DNA from: Bradyrhizobium sp. CIAT3101
Lineage (GTDB): Bacteria > Pseudomonadota > Alphaproteobacteria > Rhizobiales > Xanthobacteraceae
Reading direction: 5' to 3'
Assembly: GCF_029714945.1 (NCBI RefSeq)
Contig: NZ_CP121634.1
Span: 7,027,001-7,091,000 of the forward strand
Length of the DNA stretch: 64,000 nucleotides
The stretch's first letter is position 1, and each line of letters begins with the position of its first letter. Of the stretch, positions 43,447 to 51,898 are shown piece by piece. The position numbers and the translations under genes are program-made. Under the pieces are notes generated by a model. That model was not told the origin of the DNA, ran no database searches, and was given only the letters and a program-made list of their open reading frames with translations.

Positions 43447-46446
43447 CTACATTTGGACACGCAGGCGACGCGCGCGTTCACGGAATGCAATTTCGCCTCC
43501 TTCGAGAATCTCGCAAACCATGCGGCGGATATTGGGGTTTTCAAGCCCTCCGCTCTGATAAGTGATCTCCGGCAATTGACCCGGTCGATGCGGGCCGCAG
43601 GTTGCCACGATGACCTGATCTGCGTCGGTGTTCACGACGAGGTTGGCGTTATGAGTGACGATGATTATCTGCCTGCGCAGTTTGGCGCGACGGAATCGCT
43701 CCACGAGTTCGTCGAAGATCGACTTCGGATCGAGGTTCTCTTCAGGCTGGTCGATTATGAGCGGCCGGTCGTCATCCCGATCGATCGCAAGGTAGAGAAG
43801 GAGCAGAACAATACCACGCGTGCCGGGCGAGAGCTGTTCGATATCGACGCCTTCGTATTGGACGCCATAGCTGACGGTGATGTGGCTCGTTCCGTATAGC
43901 CAACTGGAAATTCGGCCCGCCCATTCGCGATATGCCGAGGCATTGCTGCGCTCGACGGGTGCATGCTCGACCAAGTCGCGCTCGTGAGCTTCACGGAAGC
44001 GCGCCATCGCTTCGGCGACCTCGGCGCTTGAGCCTTCTTCCCATGCTGGCTGGAGATCCATTTTCGCTGCGGCCAGCAACGCGCCACGGCCCTTGAACGG
44101 ACCGGTCTTGCGCAGGTCCAACAACTCCTCGCCCATTTGCGCCCAGGCGGCGACATCGACCGCTCGCCGGACAGTGAAGGAGAGCTTTCCAAGCGCCCCC
44201 TCCTCCGCCTCGAGGCGGGCTTTGAGCGGCGCATAGAGCGCAGACAGCTCGCGCTCTTCGTCGATAATGCCGTCGAAAACGGAAGCGTAGCTGTCGCGCC
44301 GCGATTGAATGAGGTCCTTGATCCGTTCGTCGGCCTGCTCTGCCGTCTCGATGTCACGATCGAGCTTGGCCAACGCCGCCTCGTCGCGAGAGATTTTTTC
44401 GGACAGGCGGGCGAAGGCTTTCGCATTTTCCGTGTCGATGCCGATTAAGGCGCGGAGCCGGGCGACCTCCTTGTTGAGCAAACTGAGCGTGAGGTTGGCG
44501 AGCTCTTGTCCGTCCGGAAGCAGCGACGTCGGCGACGGCGGTACCCCGGACGCAACCGTGATTTCTCCCGCGCTTGGTCCGGACAACGTCTTGATGCGCG
44601 TGTCAACGGCTTTGATTGCCGTCGACAGGATCACGTCGACATCGCCCGCGAACTCCAGAAGAAACGCTTTCCACTGCTCGGTGCTCAGCCCGGCTTCGGG
44701 GTGGGCCTGTTGCAATTGCCGAAGGCGTGCCGGCGCTTTCGTCTTGCGGGTATCGTCCGCCTCGTCTTTGAGCGCCAGAAGTGCTTGGCGACGTCGTTGC
44801 GATTGCTCGACTTGAAACCGAACGGACTCCGCGGCCGTGGACACCACATCGAGCCGCTTGGCGCGTTCTTCGCCGCCTTTGCCAATCAGGCTGCTTCGAT
44901 CGCGCTTGTCCTTGGTTATGGATGCCGCCTTCTCGCTCCGTAGCTTCTTCAACGCGGGCAAACCGGCTTTACGCTCGCGTTCAATATTTAGCTCGGAAGC
45001 AGCTTCTGCGAGTGCTTCCTCATGGCTTTGGCGCAGGGCGCGTCCACGTGCTGCGCGAAGGTCAAGCAACTCTCGAAATTCGGTGGTTCCCATCCGATCC
45101 TCGTCCGGATGGGCTTGAAAGATGACACGCTCGACCTCAGCTAGAAGTTCATCGGTGACGCCCTCGGCTGAGCAAAGGCTATCAACGAATTGTTGCGAGA
45201 GATACTGAACTCGCGGTGAGTCGAGGAAGTCCTCCATCTCGACATGACGAAGCTCGTTCGAGGTCGGATCACCGTCCTCCCATGTTAGGCGCGCCGAGGC
45301 TTCACCAAGATGGTCTTTGGCGCGGCGAATGAAGGAGCGCTCGCTGAGATGGGGCGAGAGGGCGTATCCGCCGGCAGCGATGATGTCTGCAAGCGCCGTC
45401 TTTCCGGAACCCCGCGCGCCGATGATGCCGACAAGCCCTGCGTTGAGTGGCACGTTGTTTGTGACCAGCCACGTTGCATCCGTCACTTCAACATTGCTGA
45501 CGACTTGCGAGGGGAGTGCGCCGCGCGGGGACGTCACGCCGATGAAGACGCGCGTCTCCGGCTCTAAGCAGGTCTGACGGAGCGATTCGAAAGCGAGATC
45601 GCCCTTGATCCAGCAGTAACGATCATTTTCCACGACGCCGACGCGGTCGGGACCATGCGCGTCGCTTCCGTGCAAGCATGGTTTCCTGCCGTTCCAATCC
45701 GAGACGAGCCTTTCGACCGTAACCGCGCCTTGACCGAGCCAGAACGCTCGCTGCTTGGGTTGCGATGAAAAGATGACGTGGGCGGTCCGTTCGATCTCTT
45801 TGCGGAGCGTCGCGAGGGATGCGTCGCCTTGGAGTCCTGATGTACCGTCGTTGCTGCCGGCGGCGACCGCGATCAGGACGTTATCCTGGACCCAAGGGTT
45901 CTTCTTCCACTCTGCACGCAGCTCGTCAGGGTTGACCTTGAACTGGTTGGCGCCGACAGCGAAGGCCGCGACATCATCGACAACCGTTCTGTCGTGAGCA
46001 CGGCCGAGGCGGATGAGGTCTGAGCGCTCACAACGGAAGGGTTGGCCGTAGGCGGTGTAGGTCAGAGAGCGGAGGAAACGCCGGATCTGCTCGACGTGCT
46101 CGGGATCGTCTGGCGAAACAAGAAGATGGAAGTTGATCGGCGAGCCACTTCCGGTCCCAATGCCGTAACGCAGCTCGACATTGGGGAAGATGAGATCAAC
46201 CTCGGCGAGGCGTCCCGCTTTTCGGTGCGCGAGCACCTGCTCGTAGACGTCAACGTTATAATAGTCGGTGATACCCAGCGCCCGTATGCGTGGGGAAGAC
46301 GCTTCGACGGCAGAGAGGAATTTCTCCCAGGCGTCGCTCCCACGGTACTGGTTATTGAGTACGGTGCCCGGGGCGTGGATGTGCGGATCCCACCGATGCC
46401 ACTTCGAGCCGCCCGGCTCGCGGGTTCCTGTGGGGGCGCCGCTCAT
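43447..46446 (-). CDS. TrlF-like PHP-ABC ATPase
   Basis: A 999-residue protein. The N-terminal PHP phosphoesterase domain has metal ligands in RWDPHIHAPGT, LGITDYYNVDVYE and CLHGSDAHGPD. The SMC/RecN-like ABC ATPase has Walker A GIIGARGSGKTALADIIAA (about 345), a long coiled coil (residues about 480-780), signature QLSPGTRGIVLLLLYLAID, Walker B LIIDQPEENLDP and switch IVTHNANLVV. This is the TrlF/PHP-SMC architecture, proposed to target tRNA or nucleic acid in conflict systems. The ATG overlaps the VapC stop by ATGA, so it is translationally coupled to a toxin-antitoxin pair. Confidence 0.85.
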   Translation of the reverse strand: MSGAPTGTREPGGSKWHRWDPHIHAPGTVLNNQYRGSDAWEKFLSAVEASSPRIRALGITDYYNVDVYEQVLAHRKAGRLAEVDLIFPNVELRYGIGTGSGSPINFHLLVSPDDPEHVEQIRRFLRSLTYTAYGQPFRCERSDLIRLGRAHDRTVVDDVAAFAVGANQFKVNPDELRAEWKKNPWVQDNVLIAVAAGSNDGTSGLQGDASLATLRKEIERTAHVIFSSQPKQRAFWLGQGAVTVERLVSDWNGRKPCLHGSDAHGPDRVGVVENDRYCWIKGDLAFESLRQTCLEPETRVFIGVTSPRGALPSQVVSNVEVTDATWLVTNNVPLNAGLVGIIGARGSGKTALADIIAAGGYALSPHLSERSFIRRAKDHLGEASARLTWEDGDPTSNELRHVEMEDFLDSPRVQYLSQQFVDSLCSAEGVTDELLAEVERVIFQAHPDEDRMGTTEFRELLDLRAARGRALRQSHEEALAEAASELNIERERKAGLPALKKLRSEKAASITKDKRDRSSLIGKGGEERAKRLDVVSTAAESVRFQVEQSQRRRQALLALKDEADDTRKTKAPARLRQLQQAHPEAGLSTEQWKAFLLEFAGDVDVILSTAIKAVDTRIKTLSGPSAGEITVASGVPPSPTSLLPDGQELANLTLSLLNKEVARLRALIGIDTENAKAFARLSEKISRDEAALAKLDRDIETAEQADERIKDLIQSRRDSYASVFDGIIDEERELSALYAPLKARLEAEEGALGKLSFTVRRAVDVAAWAQMGEELLDLRKTGPFKGRGALLAAAKMDLQPAWEEGSSAEVAEAMARFREAHERDLVEHAPVERSNASAYREWAGRISSWLYGTSHITVSYGVQYEGVDIEQLSPGTRGIVLLLLYLAIDRDDDRPLIIDQPEENLDPKSIFDELVERFRRAKLRRQIIIVTHNANLVVNTDADQVIVATCGPHRPGQLPEITYQSGGLENPNIRRMVCEILEGGEIAFRERARRLRVQM

Positions 46447-46874
46447 TCAACCACCCTAAGTGGGTTGATGATTTCAACGCCCTCAAAGTCCTTTTCGTTG
46501 TCGGTGACTACGACGCATCCGTTCGCCTCGGCGATGGCCGCGATGATCGTATCGAGGGCGTTTCGTGGACGGCCGCGCGCCTTGCCGTCTGCCATCAGTC
46601 GCGCCCAGACAAGGCCAGCTTTCTCGTCAAACGATAAAACACGGCCCGCAAACAGCGCTTGCGGGCCTTCGACACCGGCGAACCAAGTCTCTAGGCTGCT
46701 GCGTTTCTTGCCTTTCGGCTTCTCCAAGATGCCTAGGCGGATTTCAGCGACGGTAAGCGAAGCAATGAAGAGGTCGTCGTCTCTCTGCGCGCCCATCCAG
46801 GCCAGTAGCGAGCCGGACGGCTCGGGCTTTATGACATTGCTGATGATATTGGTATCTAGGAGATAGCGCGTCAC
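46443..46874 (-). CDS. vapC: VapC-family PIN-domain toxin
   Basis: A 143-residue PIN-domain ribonuclease. The four acidic residues of the active site are visible: D7 in YLLDTNIIS, E44 in TVAEIRLGI, D108 in NALDTIIAA and D125 in VVTDNEKDF. VapC toxins cleave tRNA or rRNA when freed from their antitoxin. Its start overlaps the antitoxin gene (ATGA) and its stop overlaps trlF, so three proteins are made from one coupled message. All catalytic residues are present. Confidence 0.9.
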   Translation of the reverse strand: MTRYLLDTNIISNVIKPEPSGSLLAWMGAQRDDDLFIASLTVAEIRLGILEKPKGKKRSSLETWFAGVEGPQALFAGRVLSFDEKAGLVWARLMADGKARGRPRNALDTIIAAIAEANGCVVVTDNEKDFEGVEIINPLRVVE

Positions 46875-47173
46875 AGATCGACCTTACGTCCCTCTTCTCG
46901 CGGCCGGCTGAGGTCGAGATCCTCACCAACCAGAGGCGAGCGACGCAGCGCGGCGAGAATGCCGCCCGCTTTCGGAGGCTCCCCCGCCACTGCCTGCTGT
47001 ATGGTTCGGCGAAGCTGCCCAGCTTCCGGACCTTCCTCCGTCAATTTCCGAGCAAGCGACCGAAGCAGATCGCGGTCGGCATCGAGCGCCTGGATTTCGA
47101 ACCGCGCGATGCCACGCTCTGTCAGGCGGGACCGATAATTCTCGAGGGCTCTCTTCTGCGCGCTGTTGCTCAT
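46871..47173 (-). CDS. vapB: VapB-like antitoxin
   Basis: One hundred residues from MSNSAQKRALENYRSRLTER, with RHH-like strand GIARFEIQALDADRDLLRSL and a C-terminal, Gly/Pro-rich tail (GEDLDLSRPREEGRKVDL) that would fit the toxin groove. ATG 47173 is chosen: the longer frame starts upstream of the palindromic operator. Adjacent and overlapping vapC by 4 bases. Antitoxins of this class bind a palindrome in their own promoter, here at 47187-47206. Confidence 0.8.
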   Translation of the reverse strand: MSNSAQKRALENYRSRLTERGIARFEIQALDADRDLLRSLARKLTEEGPEAGQLRRTIQQAVAGEPPKAGGILAALRRSPLVGEDLDLSRPREEGRKVDL

Positions 47174-47186
47174 CGCATGCCTCCAT

Positions 47187-47206
47187 GCTATATCCAGATA
47201 TATAGC
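47187..47206. promoter_or_regulatory. Palindromic operator upstream of vapB
   Basis: gctatat ccagat atatagc: perfect 7-bp arms with a 6-base spacer, 13 bases upstream of the vapB ATG. This fits autoregulation by VapBC and would place the whole seven-gene operon under antitoxin control. Confidence 0.75.
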
Positions 47207-47552
47207 CGCATTGTCCTTAAAGCGCAAGGCTGGTGGAATTGTTATCGGTCCCGGCAAATGAAAATGGCCTCTCCAAGACGCGAGAGGGTGCCACCGTGGT
47301 TAGACGCCTCCCTTCCAAGGGCGGTGATCACAAGAATATTATTGCTACGACGACGGGCGATCTGTGCCCCGCGACTACGCCGTCACCCTCCACGCCCCGC
47401 CCCGCCTCGCTGCAAGCTATTGATTTACAATACGTTTTTATCTTGCAAACACGCTGCCTGTTGGCATCATCGTCGCGAAGCGGAGTATTCCTCCCGAGGA
47501 CAGGGACGCGATCGTGGCGCGACCGAGACGACAACAGCCGAAAAGCTTCGTG
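47207..47552. other. Intergenic region between defence operon and recombinase
   Basis: No gene is supported. It holds the vapB promoter (leftward) and the recombinase-unit promoter (rightward), neither of which I can place exactly. Confidence 0.4.
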
Positions 47553-47707
47553 TGGTCGCCGACGCGACACGCGAACCGGCCGTGCTTGCGTCGTCAAAGC
47601 CTGATCCTCGTCTCGTCAATCTGGTCCGACTGCTGGCCCGGCAGGCTGCACATGACTTCGTTAAAACAGAATCTGAGAACTGGACGCGAGATCGCCTCCC
47701 GGAGTAA
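47553..47707 (+). CDS. Small protein preceding serine recombinase
   Basis: About 51 residues (VVADATREPAVLASSKPDP, then RLVNLVRLLARQAAHDFVKT). The RLVNLVR.LARQAA pattern is typical of very short proteins that precede large serine recombinases in phage and ICE integration modules. Its stop lies within the recombinase ribosome binding site (taaggagg). The GTG start is a guess; the frame stays open further upstream. Confidence 0.4.
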
Positions 47708-47719
47708 GGAGGTCGCCTG

Positions 47720-49539
47720 GTGAAGGTCGCGCTCTACGCCCGCTACTCATCCGACAATCAACGAGACGCTTCGATCGAGGATCAATTGCGGCTCTGCCGC
47801 CTGCATGCCGAAAAGCAGGGTTGGACCGTCGTCGATAGCTATACCGATCGCGCAATCTCCGGCGCGTCGCTCCTGCGCCCTGGCATTCAAGAGCTGATCA
47901 GTGACGCGACGCGCGGAAAATTCGTCGTCGTGCTCGCGGAGGCGATGGATCGCCTGAGCCGCGATCAGGAGGATATCGCTGGACTATTCAAACGTATGGC
48001 TTTCAGCGGAGTGCGTATCGTCACGCTCTCGGAAGGTGACGTGACGCATCTGCATGTTGGTCTCAAGGGCACGATGAACGCCCTCTTCTTGAAGGACCTG
48101 GCCGACAAGACGCGCCGCGGACTGCGCGGCCGCGTCGAGGACGGCAAGTCCGGTGGCGGGCTGTGCTTCGGCTACGACGTGGTGAAGCAATTTGCGGCCG
48201 ATGGCGAGCCGATCCGCGGCGATCGGACGATTAACGATGCGGAAGCCGCTGTTGTGCGCCGTATTTTTGCAGACTACATTGCCGGCAAGTCATCCCGCGC
48301 GATTGCCTTTGAGTTGAATAAGGAAGGCGTACCTGGGCCGCAGGGTGCCGAATGGGGACCATCGACGATCCACGGCAATCCAAAGCGCGGCGTTGGCATC
48401 CTCAACAACGAGCTCTATGTGGGTCGCCTCGTGTGGAATCGGCTCCGCTATCTCAAAGACCCTGATACCGGAAAGCGCGTTTCTCGGCTGAATCCTGAAT
48501 CCGAATGGGTGATCCAAGAAGTCCCCGAGCTGCGCATTGTCGATCAGGAAATGTGGGATGCGGTCAAGGCGCGTCAGCAGACGCTCGCCTACGAGCCTTC
48601 AGCGCCTGGCGAGAACAGGCTTAATGAGCGCCATCGGCCCAAATACCTCCTCGCGGGCCTCGTGAAGTGCGGATGCTGCGGCGGCGGGTACACGATGATT
48701 TCGAAGGACCTGCTCGGCTGCGCAACGGCTCGCAACAAGGGAACGTGCAATAATCGTTTGAACATCGGCGCGATGCGCTGGAGACCTCTGTGCTGAGCGG
48801 CCTTCGCACGCACCTGATGGAACCAGAGCTGTTCAAAGAGTTCTGCGATGAGTTTACCCGCGAGGTGAACCGGCTGCGGATCGACCGAGGAGCAGACCTT
48901 GCGGCGATGAGGAACGAGCTTCCGCGCATTGAACGTGAACTTGGAAAGCTGGTGGCCGCCATCAAGGCTGGGGGTCCGATCGAGGCCATTGTCGAGGACA
49001 TGAAGCGGCTCGAGGCCAGAAAGGTGGAGGTACGGGAGAAGCTCGCGAACGGAGAAGAGCCGCCGCCACTCCTACATCCCAACATGGCGGAGATCTATCG
49101 GCAGCGCGTGGCCGCGCTGTACGAAAGCCTGCAAAGCGACGACGACAAAGGGGAGGCAGCGGAGGTTTTCCGTACCCTCGTCGATCAGGTGACGCTGATG
49201 CCTGAGGCGGAGGAACTCGCGATCGTGCTGCGCGGCGACCTAGCCGCGATCCTCCGGTTTGCGGCAGGCAAAAAGAACCCCGACTTCCTTTCGGAGGCCG
49301 GGGCTCTGAACGGCTTGCTATCGCAAGCGTCGGTGGTTGCGGGGATAGGATTTGAACCTATGACCTTGTTCGTAGTCAGTCGGCGGCTCGCGCAGGCCGA
49401 GTTGAGCTCAACGACATTCATAGCAACCCACCTATCTGCACAACTTAGCCGCCGATTCAACGACCTAAGCATTAACTTGTTCACCTCGGGTCAGCCCTCT
49501 GCGACCATGATGAGTCGCCCGAGCTCATTCCTGGATTAG
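47720..49539 (+). pseudogene. Large serine recombinase, single-base frameshift
   Basis: A GTG start behind aaggagg gives the resolvase domain (KVALYARYSSDNQRDASIED, Ser in YSSDNQ, LAEAMDRLSRDQEDIAGLFK), the recombinase domain (VLNNELYVGRLVWNRLRYLK) and the zinc-ribbon (GLVKCGCCGGGYTMIS). The first frame stops at 48794. The next (from about 48770: RDALETSVLSGLRTHLMEPE) continues the coiled C-terminus if one C is restored in aacatc/ggcg near 48767. The true C-terminus (VAGIGFEPMT) is antisense to a tRNA-fMet 3' fragment. Either a pseudogene or a sequencing error. Confidence 0.8.
49334..49367 (-). repeat. Initiator tRNA 3'-end fragment (attachment-site half)
   Basis: The minus strand ends with a T-arm (ATAGG-TTCAAAT-CCTAT), acceptor 3' strand CCCCGCA, discriminator A and CCA. 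CCCCGCAACCA, with an A at position 72, is the hallmark of initiator tRNA-fMet (the C1-A72 mismatch). The 34-nt match ends at AAGG, and upstream sequence does not form an anticodon arm, so only the 3' end is present. It overlaps the last codons of the serine recombinase on the opposite strand. Confidence 0.75.
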
Positions 49540-49657
49540 CCGTGAGAGAGATTTTCGCGTCCAACAGGAACGGCGTTGGTTGTGGCCGATGGACCCACAT
49601 CGACGGGTTCAGCGAGACCATCATCCGCTACATCCGCGGGAGATCGAAGCCCGCGAC

Positions 49658-49692
49658 TGATGATAGCTGGAGCTAGTGATGATAGCTGGAGC
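49658..49692 (+). repeat. Two 16-bp direct repeats
   Basis: tgatgatagctggagc occurs at 49658-49673 and again at 49677-49692, just before the excisionase-like gene. It could be a small tandem duplication or paired binding sites for the integration proteins. Confidence 0.6.
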
Positions 49693-49714
49693 GCCGATAA
49701 AGAGGAGACGGGCC

Positions 49715-49957
49715 ATGACGGGAATGCACAAGGCGCAACGAGAGGTGCCAGCGCCAACGCAGCGGCTGTTCCTGACACGCCGGGAGGCTGCCATCGAATT
49801 GCGGATGTCGCTGGCAAAACTGGACCGCGTGATCGCGCGCGGCGAACTGAAGGCCAAGAAGCACGGACACTCGGTGGTGGTGATGGCGAGCGAGATCACG
49901 CGCTATATCGAGCAATGGCCCGACATACAACCGCGCGCCGTTCGTGGCGCGCGGTGA
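49715..49957 (+). CDS. Excisionase-like HTH protein
   Basis: Eighty residues from ATG 49715 (agaggag in front): RLFLTRREAAIELRMSLAKL then DRVIARGELKAKKHGHSVVV and MASEITRYIE. This is the winged-HTH excisionase/AlpA pattern, in which a helix-turn-helix is followed by a basic wing. It lies between the integrase and the recombinase and points toward the integrase's 3' end. It probably directs the tyrosine integrase toward excision. Confidence 0.7.
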   Translation: MTGMHKAQREVPAPTQRLFLTRREAAIELRMSLAKLDRVIARGELKAKKHGHSVVVMASEITRYIEQWPDIQPRAVRGAR

Positions 49958-50007
49958 AGACTAATTTTCAGCTACGAGCCCTCCGTTGCGTCTATAACGC
50001 CGCATAT

Positions 50008-51354
50008 TCAGGCGACCGCCTTGAGCTGCGGCCTCGGCCGCGCAAGGTGGCGCTCCCATGCATTCATGATGCCCATGCGGGGCTTCCAGAGCCGATTGCG
50101 CCGGTAGGCGCGCTTGACCTTGTCGCCCGGATTGTGGGCCATGCAGTAGCCGATGGCATCGGGATTGAACTTCATGGTTTCGCCGTCGTCCTGCAGCTCA
50201 TTTTCCGCCCACGTCTGGAAGGTGGCGCGCATGCCGTGCGGCGTCGCGTTCTTCTTCAGCGTATCCACGAGCAGATCGCGCATGGTGTTTTCCGAGATCG
50301 GCTGCTCGAATGGATTTTTGAGCTGACTAGCGTCGCCGGGCCACAACAGCCCGACCGGCTGGCCGGGGAAGGTTTCTTGCAGGTACGCAATCTGCTCTTT
50401 GAGCACGGCGACGAGACGCGGGACCATCGGCAGGATGAACGGATGGCCGTCGTCATCGACCTTCATCAGGTCGTTCGGCACAGTCCATTTCGGACCCAGC
50501 CGCAACGGATCGTCAGCACCGCCTTCCAGATCCAGATGGTCGATGTGCAGATAGCGCACCGCATTGGTGCGCAGGTTGGAGAGGATCAGCGCTTCAAGCG
50601 CGCGTGCCGACTGGCTCTTGATGGCGCGCAGCTCGACCATGAACTCAGGCATCTTCTCTCCCTTGAGCGCTTTCATGGGTCCGCGAATCCGCCCGCGTTT
50701 TTTGACGGGCTTGCCGAGCACCGCGACGATAGCCTCAACGCTTGCCGGATCGCTCATGGGACGCAGTTCTTCCCTCGCCGCCGCCTTCAGGACGCGGGCA
50801 ACCAGCGCACGCACTTCCTCGGCCATCGCCGGCTTGGCGTCCCAGATCGGACGCATGACGTCGAGCACCTCGGGCGTGCCGATTTTCCCAATCGGCAGGT
50901 TGTTGATCGCCGTGCAATAGATCGGAATGATCCGCTTCATGCCTGCGGCATCCTTGGCGTTCTTGCGCTTGTCAGCCCACCCTGCGACGACTTTCGTGCC
51001 ATAGGTTTCGAAGGTCGGGCCGGTCTTGCGGCGGCCCACGCCTTTGGTGGTCTCAGGATAGATGCCCTGCTTGATGTCGTCCTGCAGTTTGAGATGCGCG
51101 GCGAGCGCGGCGCTGTAAGAGAAATCCTCTACGCTGCCGAGTGGCGTGAGCTTGGGCTGGCGCTTCTGGATCTCCTTCAGCATGTGCTTGGGCTTCTCCC
51201 ACTGCGAATAGAACAGACGCGAGTTGCCGGTCACGAGCAGTTTGAAGCTCCGATGGTGTTCATCGGTATAGAGCTTCTGCTTGCGCTTGCCTTTCTCGTC
51301 CAGACCGCCGTCCGGCAGGGAATGAAGATTTTTGGCGTTGAAAAACTTGGTCAT
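50008..51354 (-). CDS. Site-specific tyrosine integrase
   Basis: A 448-residue phage-type integrase. Catalytic arginine I in LILSNLRTNAVRYLHI, the HxxR box in PHGMRATFQTWAENE, and a C-terminal candidate tyrosine in VKRAYRRNRLWKPR preceded by MAHNPGDK. The N-terminal arm-binding region (LPDGGLDEKGKRKQKLYTDE) resembles P4-type integrases. It starts about 230 bases from the 3' end of tRNA-Gln and reads away from it, the usual layout of an island integrase at its attachment site. The gene is intact. Confidence 0.9.
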   Translation of the reverse strand: MTKFFNAKNLHSLPDGGLDEKGKRKQKLYTDEHHRSFKLLVTGNSRLFYSQWEKPKHMLKEIQKRQPKLTPLGSVEDFSYSAALAAHLKLQDDIKQGIYPETTKGVGRRKTGPTFETYGTKVVAGWADKRKNAKDAAGMKRIIPIYCTAINNLPIGKIGTPEVLDVMRPIWDAKPAMAEEVRALVARVLKAAAREELRPMSDPASVEAIVAVLGKPVKKRGRIRGPMKALKGEKMPEFMVELRAIKSQSARALEALILSNLRTNAVRYLHIDHLDLEGGADDPLRLGPKWTVPNDLMKVDDDGHPFILPMVPRLVAVLKEQIAYLQETFPGQPVGLLWPGDASQLKNPFEQPISENTMRDLLVDTLKKNATPHGMRATFQTWAENELQDDGETMKFNPDAIGYCMAHNPGDKVKRAYRRNRLWKPRMGIMNAWERHLARPRPQLKAVA

Positions 51355-51582
51355 AATTTCGGAAATTCCAAGATCGATTGGGCTTACTGCCCAGTCATAC
51401 TTCGCTGGATTATCTAGCTTGATTCCGTTTTTAATTCAAGGCGGCCCGAGGCGGGTGATGAGAGATGCGGACGCAAGACATGGTTAGAGGAGAAAAGCCC
51501 ATAACTAACAAAGCATTGCCGCCAAGCGCGCGATGCGCGGGAAGGAGATCGGAGGAGGATTGAGGAGGCTTGATAATACCGG
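51355..51582. other. Integrase upstream region, expected attachment region
   Basis: No gene. It carries the integrase promoter and should contain arm sites. The core crossover site probably lies within the last 20 bases and the tRNA 3' end at 51583-51605. Confidence 0.5.
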
Positions 51583-51657
51583 TGGCTGGGGCGGGAGGGA
51601 TCGAACCTCCGAATGGCGGAATCAAAATCCGCTGCCTTACCGCTTGGCTACGCCCCA
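51583..51657 (-). tRNA. trnQ: tRNA-Gln(UUG)
   Basis: A 75-nt tRNA on minus strand with encoded CCA. Acceptor TGGGGCG pairs with CGCCCCA, the discriminator is G, the anticodon stem GCGGA/TCCGC encloses TTTTGAT with anticodon TTG, and the T-arm is GGAGG-TTCGATC-CCTCC. All stems pair. It is intact and adjacent to the tyrosine integrase, so it is both a working gene and the likely integration target of the island. Confidence 0.95.
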
Positions 51658-51898
51658 TCAGGCGACGAGGGGAACGGCGGAAGAACCGGCAACCGCAGAT
51701 TCCCTCTGGTCGCAGCCGGTCTATAGGGAGCGGCGCAGCATTTCAACCGCCTGGAGAGGCAAAATACCGCGGGCCCGGGGCCGGCCCGGCCACACTCTAT
51801 TATAGGCTGGATCCCCGCCCGGCCCCGGCCCTCCCGCCCATTGAGACCTCCGGCGTTTCATGGGAATACGGCGCCAAACCTGTCCACGGGAGTGAGCC

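Noticed and set aside
49576..51417. 613-codon plus-strand open frame
   Set aside because: It runs antisense to the tyrosine integrase and has no domain; the integrase is the real gene.
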